Assembly: GCF_047948215.1 (NCBI RefSeq)
Contig: NC_134460.1
Coordinates: 148,360,049-148,424,048, forward strand
Origin: Lycorma delicatula
Taxonomy: Eukaryota > Arthropoda > Insecta > Hemiptera > Fulgoridae
Direction: 5' to 3'
DNA: 64,000 bases
A program made the position numbers and the translations under genes. Under the pieces are notes generated by a model, which was not told the DNA's origin, did not search any database, and saw nothing but the letters and a program-made list of their open reading frames with translations. Below, one piece after another: positions 1 through 11,222 of the stretch. The stretch's first letter is position 1; each line of letters starts with the position of its first letter.

Positions 1-429
1 TGCCGATTAGGTTTTAGATTTCACTAAGGGAAAATCTTGAAATTCACCTCCCTGTGGAAGAGAAAGGCAACAATCGTGTATATTAAAGTTGATTGGTATA
101 TATAAGCTGCTATTTCCGTTTGGGATAAGGAGCTCTGCCCTACAAGAGCCAATGGCCTCTTAGAGGCCACTGGCTCTGAAGAATGAAATTGGCTACTGAT
201 GGATGATCAGTAGGGTTTGGAGCACTATTTGGGGGCGAGAAATCACCCCAAACACGGAGGAAACTTCTATATGAAGTCAATGCCATTAGGATACAGAAGG
301 GAATGGAATACTACTCTTTTTCCTAGTCAGGTACCATCCACGGTGATATCTTCTTTTGTTAAATATTTTGGAGGTAAAATGACTTGTGTCCCTGGGGGGG
401 GGGGGGAAGCAGCAGAAGGAGTGGCATAG
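1..429. other. Sequence 5' of a decayed LINE, with a G13 run
   Basis: No gene is recognised here. The stretch precedes the endonuclease-like part of the LINE that begins near 440 and may be its 5' region. A run of 13 G lies at 394-406. Short complementary segments such as ggcctcttagaggcc (around 152-166) can form a small hairpin. An open frame at 217-429 ends in a glycine stretch coded by the G run and has no recognisable domain. Confidence 0.4.
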
Positions 430-3095
430 AAAAGGCAAAGGAATGAGAATAGGTACATGCAATATGAGAACATTATTGTTGTAAGGTAAGTTAGCAGGGA
501 TAAGTGAGGTTAGATGGGAGTTGAGAGGGTTGATGATAAGAGAATTGAAAAGTGTTGTATTTACCTTACATTACTCAGAAGTTGAAAGAGGAAAAAACAG
601 AGTAGGAATAACTGTAAAAAGTAGTGTAACAAGAAAAGCACAAAAAGTAATTTATCTGGATGACAGAGTAATGGCTTTAAGGATTTGAATGCTGCCAAAA
701 GATCTAGTAATAGTACATGCTAACGTCAGAGTATAAGGATGAAGATATTGAAAAAAATGTATAATAACATTGAGGAGTTATTAGAAAATGAACAGGATTA
801 CTGTAAAATAATTATGAGGGACTGGAAAGCAGTGGTGGGAGATGGCAAAGATGGAAAGACAGTAGTAGGTAAGTTCAGATTGAGAACATGAAATGAGAAG
901 ACAGGCTGGCTGAATTTGGCTAAGAAAAGAATTTGTTCATTAGTTCATAAGTTTTATAACAATCATAAATAAGAAGATGTACCTGGACAATACCAACAGA
1001 TGGATCTTGCTTTCAGGTAGATCATTTTATGGTTGAAAATAGATACAGCAATGCTGTTAAGAAGGAAAATGGGCTTCCAGGAACCGACATCATATTCTAT
1101 TAATGATGGAAATGAAAATAAGAATAAAAAGAATTCAAACTGCAGTGAATGTGAAGAAATGAAATATAGAGGGGCTAGAGGGAGAGTAAAAGTGGATGAA
1201 ATTCTGACAAAGGCAATTATGCAAGGTAAAAGAGAAAATACCCGGCAAAAGAAAAATGGTCAGGATAAAATCATCTATGAGGGAAGCTGCAGAGAAAGAA
1301 ATTGGTTTCTATAAATGCACCTGAGCAAAGAAGGTAACACAAGAAATGATACAAAAAATGGAAAAAATAAGAAAATATAAAAATAAAGAAGGAAAATACA
1401 ACACAGCAAACTACTGATGATTAAATAACGAATTAAAGAGGGAAACACGTAAAGCCACTTTTCCCTAGCTTATAATGCTAGGGAAAGGTGGCTAAAAGAA
1501 TTTAAAGACATAGAAGATTTAGAAAAGAAAAGGAATGTGACATCTTGTATAACAAAGTAAAAAAAAAAAACACGACTTGGGATAGAAGAAATCCTAATTA
1601 TAAAATGAGAGAAATTGAGAAGAAAGATGATAAAATCATTTATAAAGAAGATAAGATAAAGAAACAATGGGAAGAGTATATAGAGGACCTGTATGTAGGA
1701 AAAAGGAAACACGGCAAGGCAAGCTGAGTTGGAAGAAGTTATGGAAGAGGAGAAAGGACCACCAATTTTGAGATCTGAAATTGTACACGCAATTAAAATC
1801 AGGAAGCAACAGGAATAAATGAACTTCCAGCAGAACTATTTAAATGTTTAGAAGATGAAGGAATAGATGAAATAATTCCAACGTGCAATACAATTTATGA
1901 TACTGGAGTATGGCCAGAAGATTTTGTTATAACAATAATGATACAGATACTTTAAAATATTGGAATCAAGAAATTTGAAGAACATTCATCAGTTTAATAC
2001 CACATGGTGCAAAAATAAGTTGCAAGTTATAAATAGATGGTACCTTACAAAAATGGAGGACAATACTGGAGAATAACAGTTTGGATTCAGAAAAGAAAAA
2101 GGTGCAAGAGAAGCTGCAGGATTAATCAGAATGATTGGAGAGAGATGCTTTAAAAGAGGATTGAGCTTGTTTTATAGATATCGAAAAGGCATTGACACAG
2201 TACAGTGGGGAAAGTTATGTGAAATTCAAAGAAAACAGAGTTGATTGGAAGGATAGGAGACTGATCTGAGAATTGTATATGAAGCAAAAAGAAGCTTTTA
2301 AAATAGATGACAATCTCACTAATTGGTTAGAATTAGGCAGAAAAGTGAGTCAAGGGTGCTGTATACCACCAAAAATGTTCACTCTTTACGTCAAGGAAAT
2401 GTTGAAAGAAACATTGAATGGCCACAAACGAGTAATCATAGGTGGAAGAAATATAAATTGCATCAGATCTGTTGACGATCTGCTGATTGTAGGTAAAGAC
2501 AATCAAACATTACAAGGAATGATAAAAGCACTGGAAATAGGGATGAAGGAATGTGGAATGAAAATAAAGCAAGGAAAACAAAAGTTATGAAGGTGAATGA
2601 GAGGGAAGAAATGGTGCTGTAACAGCAAAAGGAAAAACTGAACAGGTAAAAAAATTGCAATGGTAAAGTAAGCTTTTGTTTAGAAATAAAAACACTATGT
2701 TTGGAGTATACTTCTGTACAGTAATGAAACATGGACACTGGGGAAAATGGTAAAAGATAAGATCGAGATTTTTGAGATGGGGGTCTGGAGGAGGATAGAG
2801 AAGATAAAATGGTGGACAGAGTAACATAGAAGTATTAAGAATAAATGAAGGTATAACAATATTGGCGACTACCAGAAGGAAAGGAAACCGGATCGGGCAA
2901 ATAATTACGGGGAAAAAGAATAATAAATACAACTCTTGAAGGTGAAAAAGGAAGAGGCTGAAGTTTATAAATGACATAAAGAGCAGTGAAGGATATGATA
3001 ACATGAAAAGAAAAGCATGGGACAGAAACAGATGGAGATAACAGTTGTTCCAGGGACCTGCCAACAGGCAGAATACCACATGATTTTATTATTCA
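430..3095 (+). mobile_element. Decayed LINE (non-LTR retrotransposon), endonuclease plus reverse transcriptase remnants
   Basis: Pieces of one LINE pol protein can be read in order across several frames. They are an endonuclease start resembling RIGTCNMRTLL (about 440-480), an endonuclease segment resembling DWKAVVGDGKDG (about 820-860), and a linker ending in WEEYIEDLYVG (about 1660-1700). Reverse transcriptase motifs follow: the motif-B-like VSQGCCIPPKMFTLY (about 2345-2390) and a motif-C remnant IRSVDD, where FADD is expected (about 2460-2480). The 3' end codes a W-rich C-terminal tail resembling KRKAWDRNRW (about 3005-3035). The linker and tail resemble the LINE at 55986-57599, so the two belong to related families. 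Many stops and frameshifts make it certainly inactive. The metal-binding YADD/FADD box is altered, and no target-site duplication was found. The clade is uncertain. Confidence 0.75.
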
Positions 3096-5462
3096 TATGA
3101 AGAATTGAAAATACAATGATTTAATTGTTTACATTTAAAATAGAGTTTTACTATTCTGAAAATAAACAAAAAAACAACTTATGACTGAACAGAAGATGAA
3201 GATTACTCGTCATTTAGAAATAGGAAGTACTAGTAAAAAATGAATTTGTGATGAAGTGGAAACAAACATTTCAACTATCAATAGATTTTGAGAAAACTAA
3301 CATAAAAACAAACTGACAGAAAAATAAAAGTGCACAAGGAATAACAACTAAACATTAGGATTTGGAAGAATGCATCGTTAATATTAATCATGATAAACAA
3401 AAGTGTTCTTATTAACATAAACTAAAAGTATTAACTAAATAGCTGTAATCATGTTACAAAAAAATGTATTTTAAAAAAATATAACAAATATTTATATATT
3501 TTTTTCTGTACTATTAGAAGTATTGGACAGTCATTTGTATTAAATAATAATGCAAGAGAAATTAATTTTAGATTTCTATGTAGTATTTCATTAACATTTT
3601 ATTTATTAGTTTTTTTCATTAAGGAATAGTTCATGCACAAATTAAAAAATCAAAAGCAAGATAATTTATTTTAAGTATGTCTTCATATGAACAATATAAA
3701 GAGGTATAAATAAGGTAAATAGAAAAATAATCCCAATTTAAAGTATAAATTAATTACACTGAATAAACAGAAAAAATGCAATTTACTAGATTTATCATAT
3801 CAGGTTGTATTTTGGTGAAATCTGTAGCAAAAAAGCGGAGAATGGTTGCAAAGATGACAGATACATTTTGAAATTAAGTTTTTTCTTAAACAGTTTTATA
3901 CTTTTGATTCGATCAGGGTCATTAAAAAAGTTTAAATTAGGATAATCTAAAATTAAACTTGTCTATTGCTAATTATAAGACTAGTGACTTTACTAACCCA
4001 ATTATTACAATAAAGAAATTTTTTTATTCACCAAAAATTTTTTTTAAACAATAAAAATTTATTTATTACGCTTTTGATTAAAAAAACACCAAAACATTAT
4101 CATCACTTTTAGGAATAGGATAAAATAATTATAAGATAACTAACCTTTAATTATATAAAATACTAAAACACATATATTATTCGTGATTAGAATAAATTTT
4201 TATTAGTAATTTAACACACAGTAGTAAAGTTTATCATTCATTAAAAAAATATATATATGTTTTGATACAGATTAATAAAAAAGTACTTAAACAATCAATC
4301 ACTGACTATGAAAAGATGTATATTTATTGTTATATAAATACATATTCTTCTATTACATTAATATTTTTTATTTTTCCCAAAATTTATAAAATCAAATTCA
4401 AAAGTATAATAAGAAGTGGAATTTTTAATTAATTGCACATAATTAAATGAAATCTTAACTAGATTAGAGAGAAATAAAAAAATTATGGATGGTAAGGGCA
4501 CAGGGTAATTTAAAAAATAAAAAGGAACAAGTTCAAAAATAGAAAAAAACCATAAAAGATAGCCGTAACAATCATGTATCACCGATTATGAGATCAAAAT
4601 AAATGATTTTTAATATTTTCATAATTTCCACGCAGTAAAATAAAATAAGAAAAAACAAACATACATATCAATGAAAAATTGGGAGTTTGGCAGTGAAATT
4701 TAATTAATATTAATGTTTGTATATTACATTGTAATCTTGTACACTACTACTTTAGTAATAGTTATGATAATTTAGACATAAAATTAAAAATTGTTGATTT
4801 TGGTCTAGGAAGTTACTTAAAAAAAAACTGGTTTACAAATGCCATTTTAATTGTCTATCGATTCACTAAACTCAACTCTTATGCATTAACAGTGGGTTGC
4901 ATGGTTTTCTCACAAAACTTGCTATAAAAAATAAACATGCAAATAAGAAATTCACACATTCAACTTTTTATAAGGGCACTTACTTCATTTTTAGCTGGAG
5001 TAAAAAGATAACATCAATTAAATGTGATGAATTTAACAACTATACAGAGATAGAAACATATATCAGCATTACAAAACGGCTCTCCCAAAAAATTAGTGAC
5101 AATTATTTTGTATTTTAAGTCAATGAAAGCATGTCAGTTAGTTACATGTCCAGAGCGCATTAGATTTGATTCTTCCAGTACTCAGCTATGCAGATAGTCT
5201 TGCTGTCGCTTGATGTAAAGTTTCTTGGGTGCAGAGGAGTGAGTCATCAGAGGCTAGGCTGGGCATGTAGGAAGCGATTGTAATCCAAGATCAATTTGCA
5301 GCAGTATCTTGTGTTTCCTTCATTGTACCCTCCTTTAGAGAAATTTATTTTGCAACTCATCTTGCTTGATTGCAGACAATTTAGAGCTCGCCAGGTGGTG
5401 GATGGTAGTTGTGAGCCAGGGCTGAGATTTTCTTGTAGCTTGTATAATTGATGAATGCACAT
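3096..5462. other. AT-rich non-coding stretch
   Basis: From 3096 to about 5140 the sequence is very AT-rich, with poly-A and poly-T runs and no credible coding or RNA gene. From about 5140 to 5460 the base composition is visibly more balanced. A 71-codon open frame on the minus strand (5247-5462) lies there and resembles nothing I recognise. This patch stops at the proposed left end of the piggyBac element, so it may be a fragment of another, older repeat. Confidence 0.5.
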
Positions 5463-5467
5463 TTAAA

Positions 5468-5538
5468 ACAGGTTGACGCCCATGAGAGACTTATAAATCT
5501 CTCACCACGTAGTATAATTTACTTTTGAGAGACTGATC
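5468..5538 (+). repeat. Left terminal and subterminal inverted repeats of the piggyBac element
   Basis: The outer repeat acaggttgacgccc is at 5468-5481 and the inner repeat ttgagagactgatc at 5525-5538. Both occur in inverted form on the far side of the transposase remnant. A short imperfect palindrome built on gagag...ctctc lies between them. TTAA stands just outside at 5463-5466. Confidence 0.5.
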
Positions 5539-6016
5539 TCTCCCATGTAGTAATATTTTAAAATTGTTTGCAAGATGGATTGTATGCTCTGGTGCATTGA
5601 ATTACATACTGAGCTGAAAGAGCTGAGTTCAGAAAACTTCTTCCTGATCATGGTTTTTGGATTCCTTGATCTCAAATGAGTCTGTATTGAGCCAATCAAT
5701 TTAATATCCAGTTCTTAATATAAATGCAATACTTTTATCATTATTGTGTAATTAATTATTTTTAGTATTATTCATTGCTTAATTACAATGAGAAATGATT
5801 TCTTATTTTTAATTTGTGTTATAAATGCTTTTCATATTATTTATTATTTACGTTGTAAAAGCTGAATCGGCAACCATACCTTGCAGTGTTGTAGGTATAG
5901 CATAAAGTTTTATAGGTTATGAGATGAGAATTTTCAGAAGTTTAAGTGTGTATATTTTAAAAGGTTTTATGTAAATATATTTATTTAGTAATCACTTATA
6001 ACAATAAAAGTCACCA

Positions 6017-6780
6017 ATGAATTCCAAAGATGCAGAACAGATTCTAAATCGGTTGAATGATGTAAATAGGAGCAACAGTAGCAGTAATGAAGATCATCAT
6101 TCTGTATCAAAACAAGCTCAGTATGATTCTGATGTAAGTTATTATGATTCAGATAGAGATACTCTTTTCAATCCTGATGAGTTTTCTGACTTTGTTAGTT
6201 TACAAAATTCATCTATTGTTTCCTCAGTATCAAACCATTAAGATCAAGCAATAGCTCAATTACAAAACATACACTTGTCCCCTGATAAATGGGGTCCAAT
6301 AAATCTTGATAATATAAGAAATATTCCTTTTAACCCTGACAATGAATCTGTAGGAATTAATCCTGATGTAATTTATAATTTGGGAAATGGTATATCATTT
6401 AATTTTTACAGTTTACTTTTTGATGATGAAATAATTAGGTTGTTATTAATTGAAACAGACCGTTTTGCAGCTCAATAGAATGCACATGATTTAAGTCACT
6501 TTTCAATGAAAACTTGCAAAGATACTGACCGAAAAGAACTAAACTATTTTACTGGCATTATTTTATATATGGGGATAGAACAAATATCTTCAATAAATCA
6601 TTACTGGAAGAATGATGAATTTGTCAAAAGTTACATTTCATCAATTGTCACGTGATTAGTTTTGAAGTCTTTTATTGATGTTTCATTGTTGTAATAATGA
6701 AGATTCAAATATAAGAGAGAGTTTGTTTAAAATTCAGCCTCTTGTTGATCTCACAGTAGAGAGATTTCAGAGGTGGTACC
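6017..6780 (+). pseudogene. piggyBac transposase, N-terminal half (pseudogene)
   Basis: This was a DDD transposase that cuts and pastes at TTAA. An ATG at 6017 opens an acidic, serine-rich N-terminal region of the kind seen before the piggyBac catalytic core. In-frame stops follow at about 6239 and 6476. The family-typical segment NFYSLLFDDEIIRLLLIETD (6403-6462) is followed by FTGIILYMGIEQISSINHYW (about 6550-6608), which fits the conserved LGI.L.MGI...P.I..YW block. After a frameshift the reading continues as SLFKIQPLVDLTVERFQRWY up to the point where the R1-clade LINE is inserted. The first catalytic Asp region is on the far side of the insertion. It is dead because of stops, frameshifts and the insertion. 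Confidence 0.85.
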
Positions 6781-6781
6781 T
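6769..6781 (+). repeat. Target-site duplication, left copy (13 bp)
   Basis: The 13 bases agaggtggtacct at 6769-6781 recur exactly at 12524-12536, directly after the poly-A tail of the R1-clade LINE. Joining the flanks at one copy restores the piggyBac reading frame, so this is the LINE's integration footprint. Confidence 0.92.
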
Positions 6782-6845
6782 TGTGGACTAAGTTACGGCT
6801 GAATAAAAATTTTTGTGTTAGTGTTAAGTATAATTAAGTGAGCCA

Positions 6846-6846
<1 letters not shown>

Positions 6847-6900
<54 letters not shown>
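6847..6900. repeat. (TA)27 microsatellite in the LINE 5' leader
   Basis: An uninterrupted run of 27 TA units lies 65 bp inside the LINE's 5' end, shortly before the ORF1 start. It is probably a later expansion, because no such tract is needed in an R1-type leader. An apparent open frame on the other strand coding alternating Tyr and Ile is only this repeat. Confidence 0.95.
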
Positions 6901-6901
<1 letters not shown>

Positions 6902-6917
6902 TGTGACAAGAAAGTCA

Positions 6918-8530
6918 ATGGAAAACCACCTGGAATCCTCGAGACAAGCGGAGGAGGTGGACAAGGAAAGGAGTGCATTCCTTATCGCAGAAATGCACCG
7001 GGAACTAGAGTGCCAAGGTGAGGAAGACAGCGATGTACAGAGTGAGAAAAGGAGGAGGCAAGCCTAGGACGAGCCAACACGGGAGCCGAAAAGCTTGAAG
7101 ACAGTCAGGAAAATAAGTAGTGACTCAGCAGGAGAAGAAGCTGTTGCGTTGGACGCGTTACTAGAGGCTATTAATGAACTATCGGTGGTATGCATGAAGC
7201 AAACCCCGAAGAAGCAGATCAAGGAAATGACCGATAAAGTAGCAAAAATAGCGGAAGTGGTGAAGCAACTATCCAACACAGTAGGAAAAGTAGAAGAGAA
7301 AGACTGCGGCACGCAGACTGAGGATGTTACGAAGGTGGACGCACTGGAAATCCTAGATAAGGGATCCCTGGAAGACTTCAAGAGCATCCTACATAAAAAA
7401 CGGCCGGTGAAGGCGTATCAAAATGTCAAGTTTGAGGAAGGATTCCCAGCCGCGGAAGACGTAAGGGGAAAATCTATGTACTGGATACATAAAATGGAGG
7501 AAAAGTAAGTATGGTGGACCACCTGCATAGGACGGCGCCAGGCACAACAAGGTGGATCGAAAACAACCCTATGACGCCAGGATCCGCAGTAAGGGACATC
7601 GCGGGGGTTGCCATACTGGGAGAAGAAGTAGATATAAATACATCAGGAGATACGTTTGCGATTTTCGCTAAAGGTGATGACGTATGGGTAGTGGACCAGG
7701 TTCTGACGGGACTCAACAAAGTGACATCAACATTCACCGGCGACCTGGTAATAGTTGCTGGGAAAAATGAGTTGGCGGAGGTCACAAAGAAAGCAGCTGA
7801 ATTCTGGAGCAGGGGTAGAGGGAAACCAACGATGGTATATGTACAAGAGGCAACACCGAAGTAGAGAGAAAACCTAAACGCCACAACAGTTGTCCTGAAA
7901 CAAGAAGGACAGACATATTCAGACTTGCTGCGAAAGGTGAAGAAAACGGTAGGAGAGGGTATGGCGAGCCATATCCTCTCAGTACGAAAAGGAAGGGGAG
8001 AGGAGGTTGAGCTGAGGCTCAAAGATGGAAAGAAAGTCGCTTGCGACCTAAAAGAAAAGGTGGTTGCGGCAACACCGGAGGTGAGGGTGCTGGAAAAAGG
8101 CAGCCACACCAGGAAGACAGTTGTGCACATTAAGGACCTGGACCAGGACACCACCCAAGCGGATGTAAAAAGGGCATTGGATAAATGCTAGGGGCGGATG
8201 CAGAAGTGCAAGTGGCATCAATGCGTCCGGATGCACGCAAAACACATCAGTAACCATGGCCCTCAAGGACGCCTAGAGGGTAGTGGCGAAGAGACGCATC
8301 CTGGTCGAGTGGCAGTCGTGCCGCGTTGAGCTGAGACAGCAGGAAGCTCACTGTTACAGATGTTGGGGTCTGGGCCACCAAGCTACGGAATGTAAGGGTC
8401 CAGATTGCACCCAGTGCTGTTTCAACTGTGGTGCGACTGGACACAAAAGGAAGGAGTGCAGTGCGCCCGCCAAATGCCTTATATGCGGAAAGGGGGGCAT
8501 AGAACGGGAAGCAAGGCCTGCACGCACTAA
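6918..8530 (+). pseudogene. R1-clade LINE ORF1 (gag-like, zinc-knuckle protein), broken
   Basis: ORF1 would code the RNA-binding protein of the retrotransposon. I place the start at the ATG at 6918, the first in the frame that continues into the N-terminal coding part. An in-frame TAG follows at 7065. The frame changes near 7505 and another TAG lies at 7862-7864. Near the C-terminus two classical CX2CX4HX4C knuckles are seen: CYRCWGLGHQATEC (about 8352-8393) and CFNCGATGHKRKEC (about 8418-8459). A third, CLICGKGGH...C, needs a frame change at the six-G run 8492-8497, where one G seems to be lost. Read that way it is CX2CX4HX6C, the arrangement known from the R1/TRAS/SART group. The corrected frame ends in TAA at 8528-8530. 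The gene is inactive. Confidence 0.85.
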
Positions 8531-8532
8531 TG
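8528..8532 (+). promoter_or_regulatory. TAATG stop-start junction between ORF1 and ORF2
   Basis: The TAA that ends the frame of the third zinc knuckle (8528-8530) overlaps the ATG of ORF2 (8530-8532). The same UAAUG arrangement is known in the SART1 LINE, where ORF2 is translated by termination and reinitiation. The overlap is read directly; that this family uses the mechanism is inferred. Confidence 0.7.
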
Positions 8533-11222
8533 GTTAAAGTATTACAATTAAATACAAACAGGAGTGCGGTGGCCCATGACCTGCTGTGGGCAGCTGCCAC
8601 CAGCACAGGAGTCGACCTGGTAACGATAGCGGAGCCAAACCACAGAAGGATCGCCTGCGGCCCCTGGGTTATGAACGAGGACTTGGATGCTACGATTGGA
8701 GTTGTGTCGGGTAAACACGCGGTAATGTCTACTGCTACAGGAAAGGGCTTCGTGGCTATGGAGCTGGCGGAATTCGTCCTGATCACCGCCTACGTCTCAC
8801 CAAACAGTGGAATGGAAAGGTTCGAGGCATTCCTTGGAGACCTGGAAGAGCAGCTGCGGAGGACACCAAAACCAGTTGTTCTGACAGGTGACTTCAATGC
8901 TGAGTGCCTTGAGCTAGGGGGACGTAGGACAACGACGAGGGGGTATGGCCTAGCGGCCATGCTGTCCTCGGCTGGCATGACGGTGGTCAACACACCGGAG
9001 GAACCCACCCATGTAGGACGAGGAGCGGGGTCGGTACTGGACGTCACTAGTAGTATCAGACGTACTGACCCCGAGGGTAGAAGGCTGGAGAATTCTGCCT
9101 GATGAGTTCGGCAGCGACCACCTCGCTGTCGAATTCAGCATCGCCTCAAGAGCACCAGGGAAGCCACGCAGCCTGCCTCTGTGGAGGCCTACGGAGACAC
9201 AACTCCAACGGATAGCGGACAGCGTTGCGGATGACACTGCTGACGAGCAACCACCATGCCCAGAACACCTGATGGCTACCCTAGAATGAAACTGTCGCCA
9301 GGAATCCAGAAGGAATGGACGCCAACAACGCCAGGTCTACTGGTGGTCGGCCAGGATTGCCTCCCTGAAAAAGGATGCAACGGCCAAAAGAAGGCTGATG
9401 ATTAGAGCTAACAGTAGTGTGCAGGGGGGTGTAGAGGAGCTAACTGCACGCTACAAAGAGGCTAAACGGCAGCTCAGGGAGGAGATCCGAAAGGCCAAAC
9501 AGGATTCCTGGAAGACGTTGGAGAAGGAACTGGATACCAATCCGTGGGGAAACGCTTACCAGATAATCATGGAAAAGTTTGGTAGGCGTCTCCCCACCCT
9601 CACAAGGGAGCAGACAATGAGGGCAGTTCGACATCTTTTTATACTGACTGAGGACGAGAGGCAAGAGACACAAGGTGGACCGGCCATCAGGTTCTCAATG
9701 GATGAGGCAAGGTGGGCGGTTGCATAGCAGAACATGAAGAAAAGTCTGGGCCCAGATGGAGTGCCAGCATCGGTCGTCAAAAGCCTTATGGAGAGGCACC
9801 CTGGGCTGGTCTTGGACATGCTAAATGGTGTGCTGAGTAGCGGAGATTTTCCAAGATGCTGGAAGACTGCCCGGCTGGTTCTCTTACCTAAACAGGGGGC
9901 CAAATTGGGGAATGTGAAAAACTGCGGCCGCTGTGTCTACTCAACACACTCAGCAAGGTATACAAAAGGCTTATCGCTGAGAGACTCAAAGAAGAACTAC
10001 AACAACTAGGTGGACTTTCGAGAAACCAATATGGGTTTCAAAAGGGAAAGTCCACCATGGATGCGATAAGGCATGTCCGAGACTAGGCCAGGGAGACAGC
10101 TGCTGAGGTAAGACCTCCCTGGTGGAGCACAGCTGGTCGCGTACGCCGATGACATAGCCCTGCTGGTATCTGGACATAACGAAGACCAGGTGGAGGAGTA
10201 TACTAACGCGGCGGTGGGACGGGCAAGCAACTGGCTGAACCAAAAGGTCTAAAGCTGGCGCCACATAAGATGGCAATGGTAGCAATGGTGGGTAGAAGAA
10301 GACTGAGAAACATCACGGTCAGAGTGGACGGTCATACAGTGGAGGAAAGCGGTAGCACAAAATACCTAGGAGTATGGCTGGACCGCTCTGGCAGATTCAC
10401 TACCCACCTCAGGAAGGCGTCGGATATGGCTGAGAGGGTTCTAGCAGCACTGACCAGGGTGATGCACTCAAAAGAGGGGCCGAAGGCGGCAAAAAGAAGG
10501 GTGATGCTCTCGGTTGTCTCATCCGTCCTGCTGTATGCAGTCCCAGTTTGGTACGACGCCCTAGCAATCAAGAAGAACGTGCAACGGGTGTCGGCGCTAC
10601 AGCGCAGGGCCAACCTAAAGATAACATCAGCGTACTGGACTGTATCGGCAGCGGCGGCTGGGGTACTGGCAGGTGTCCCTTCGATCCACTTACGGGCTTT
10701 GGAGCTGAAGAGGTCGAGTGAGGGCATACCAAAGAAAGTAGCGAAAGCTATGCTCATGACGGAGTGGCAGGCACACTGGGATGCCTCCCCGACGGGGACC
10801 TGGACAAGGAGACTAATCCCAAGGTTAGAGCCGTGGCTTTGATGATGTAGATTACCACCTCGCACAACTGTTGTCGGGGCACGGCCAGTTTGGCTACTAC
10901 CTGTTCAGGTTCGGGAGGCGAAGCACCCCGGTCTGCATGTACTGTGATGAGGAAGATACCCCGGAGCATACGGTCTTCGTATGCAGAAGATGGGAGGGTG
11001 TCTGTCCAGAGGCTGCTTCAATTGGATTGGCTGACTCCGGAGACAATAGTGGACCATATGCTTCGGGGCAGAAGACAGTGGGCTCAGGTGGCGTCATTGG
11101 CCAGAAGAATACTTCAGACAAAGGAACAGAGGCAGATCAATTGGGGGCCGACTAACCATGTGGGAATGAGAGCATCATCCGATGGGTTTCGTCATTTGAT
11201 GGAAAGAAGTCAGATTTATTGA
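8530..11222 (+). pseudogene. R1-clade LINE ORF2 (APE endonuclease, reverse transcriptase), broken
   Basis: The first 190 codons (8530-9102) are intact and code the endonuclease. LQLNTNRS is at the start, with the catalytic Glu in TIAEPNHR, then ITAYVSP and VVLTGDFNAE. The catalytic SDH triad comes after a frame change, in LPDEFGSDHLAVEF (about 9095-9136). Reverse transcriptase follows: KSLGPDGVPASVV (about 9740-9780), LLNTLSKVYKRLI (about 9937-9975) and YGFQKGKSTMDAI (about 10030-10068). The YADD box is in LVAYADDIALLVSG at about 10133-10174. Only some 60 bp separate the finger region from YADD, so palm motifs A and B are missing: an internal deletion of roughly 100-130 codons near 10110. The thumb region is at 10270-10842. 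A C-terminal CX2CX8HX4C finger, CMYCDEEDTPEHTVFVC, is at about 10937-10987. The last frame ends at 11222. Stops, frameshifts and the deletion make it inactive. Confidence 0.87.

Noticed and set aside
6793..6978. Minus-strand open frame with alternating Tyr-Ile
   Set aside because: It is only the translation of the (TA)27 microsatellite.
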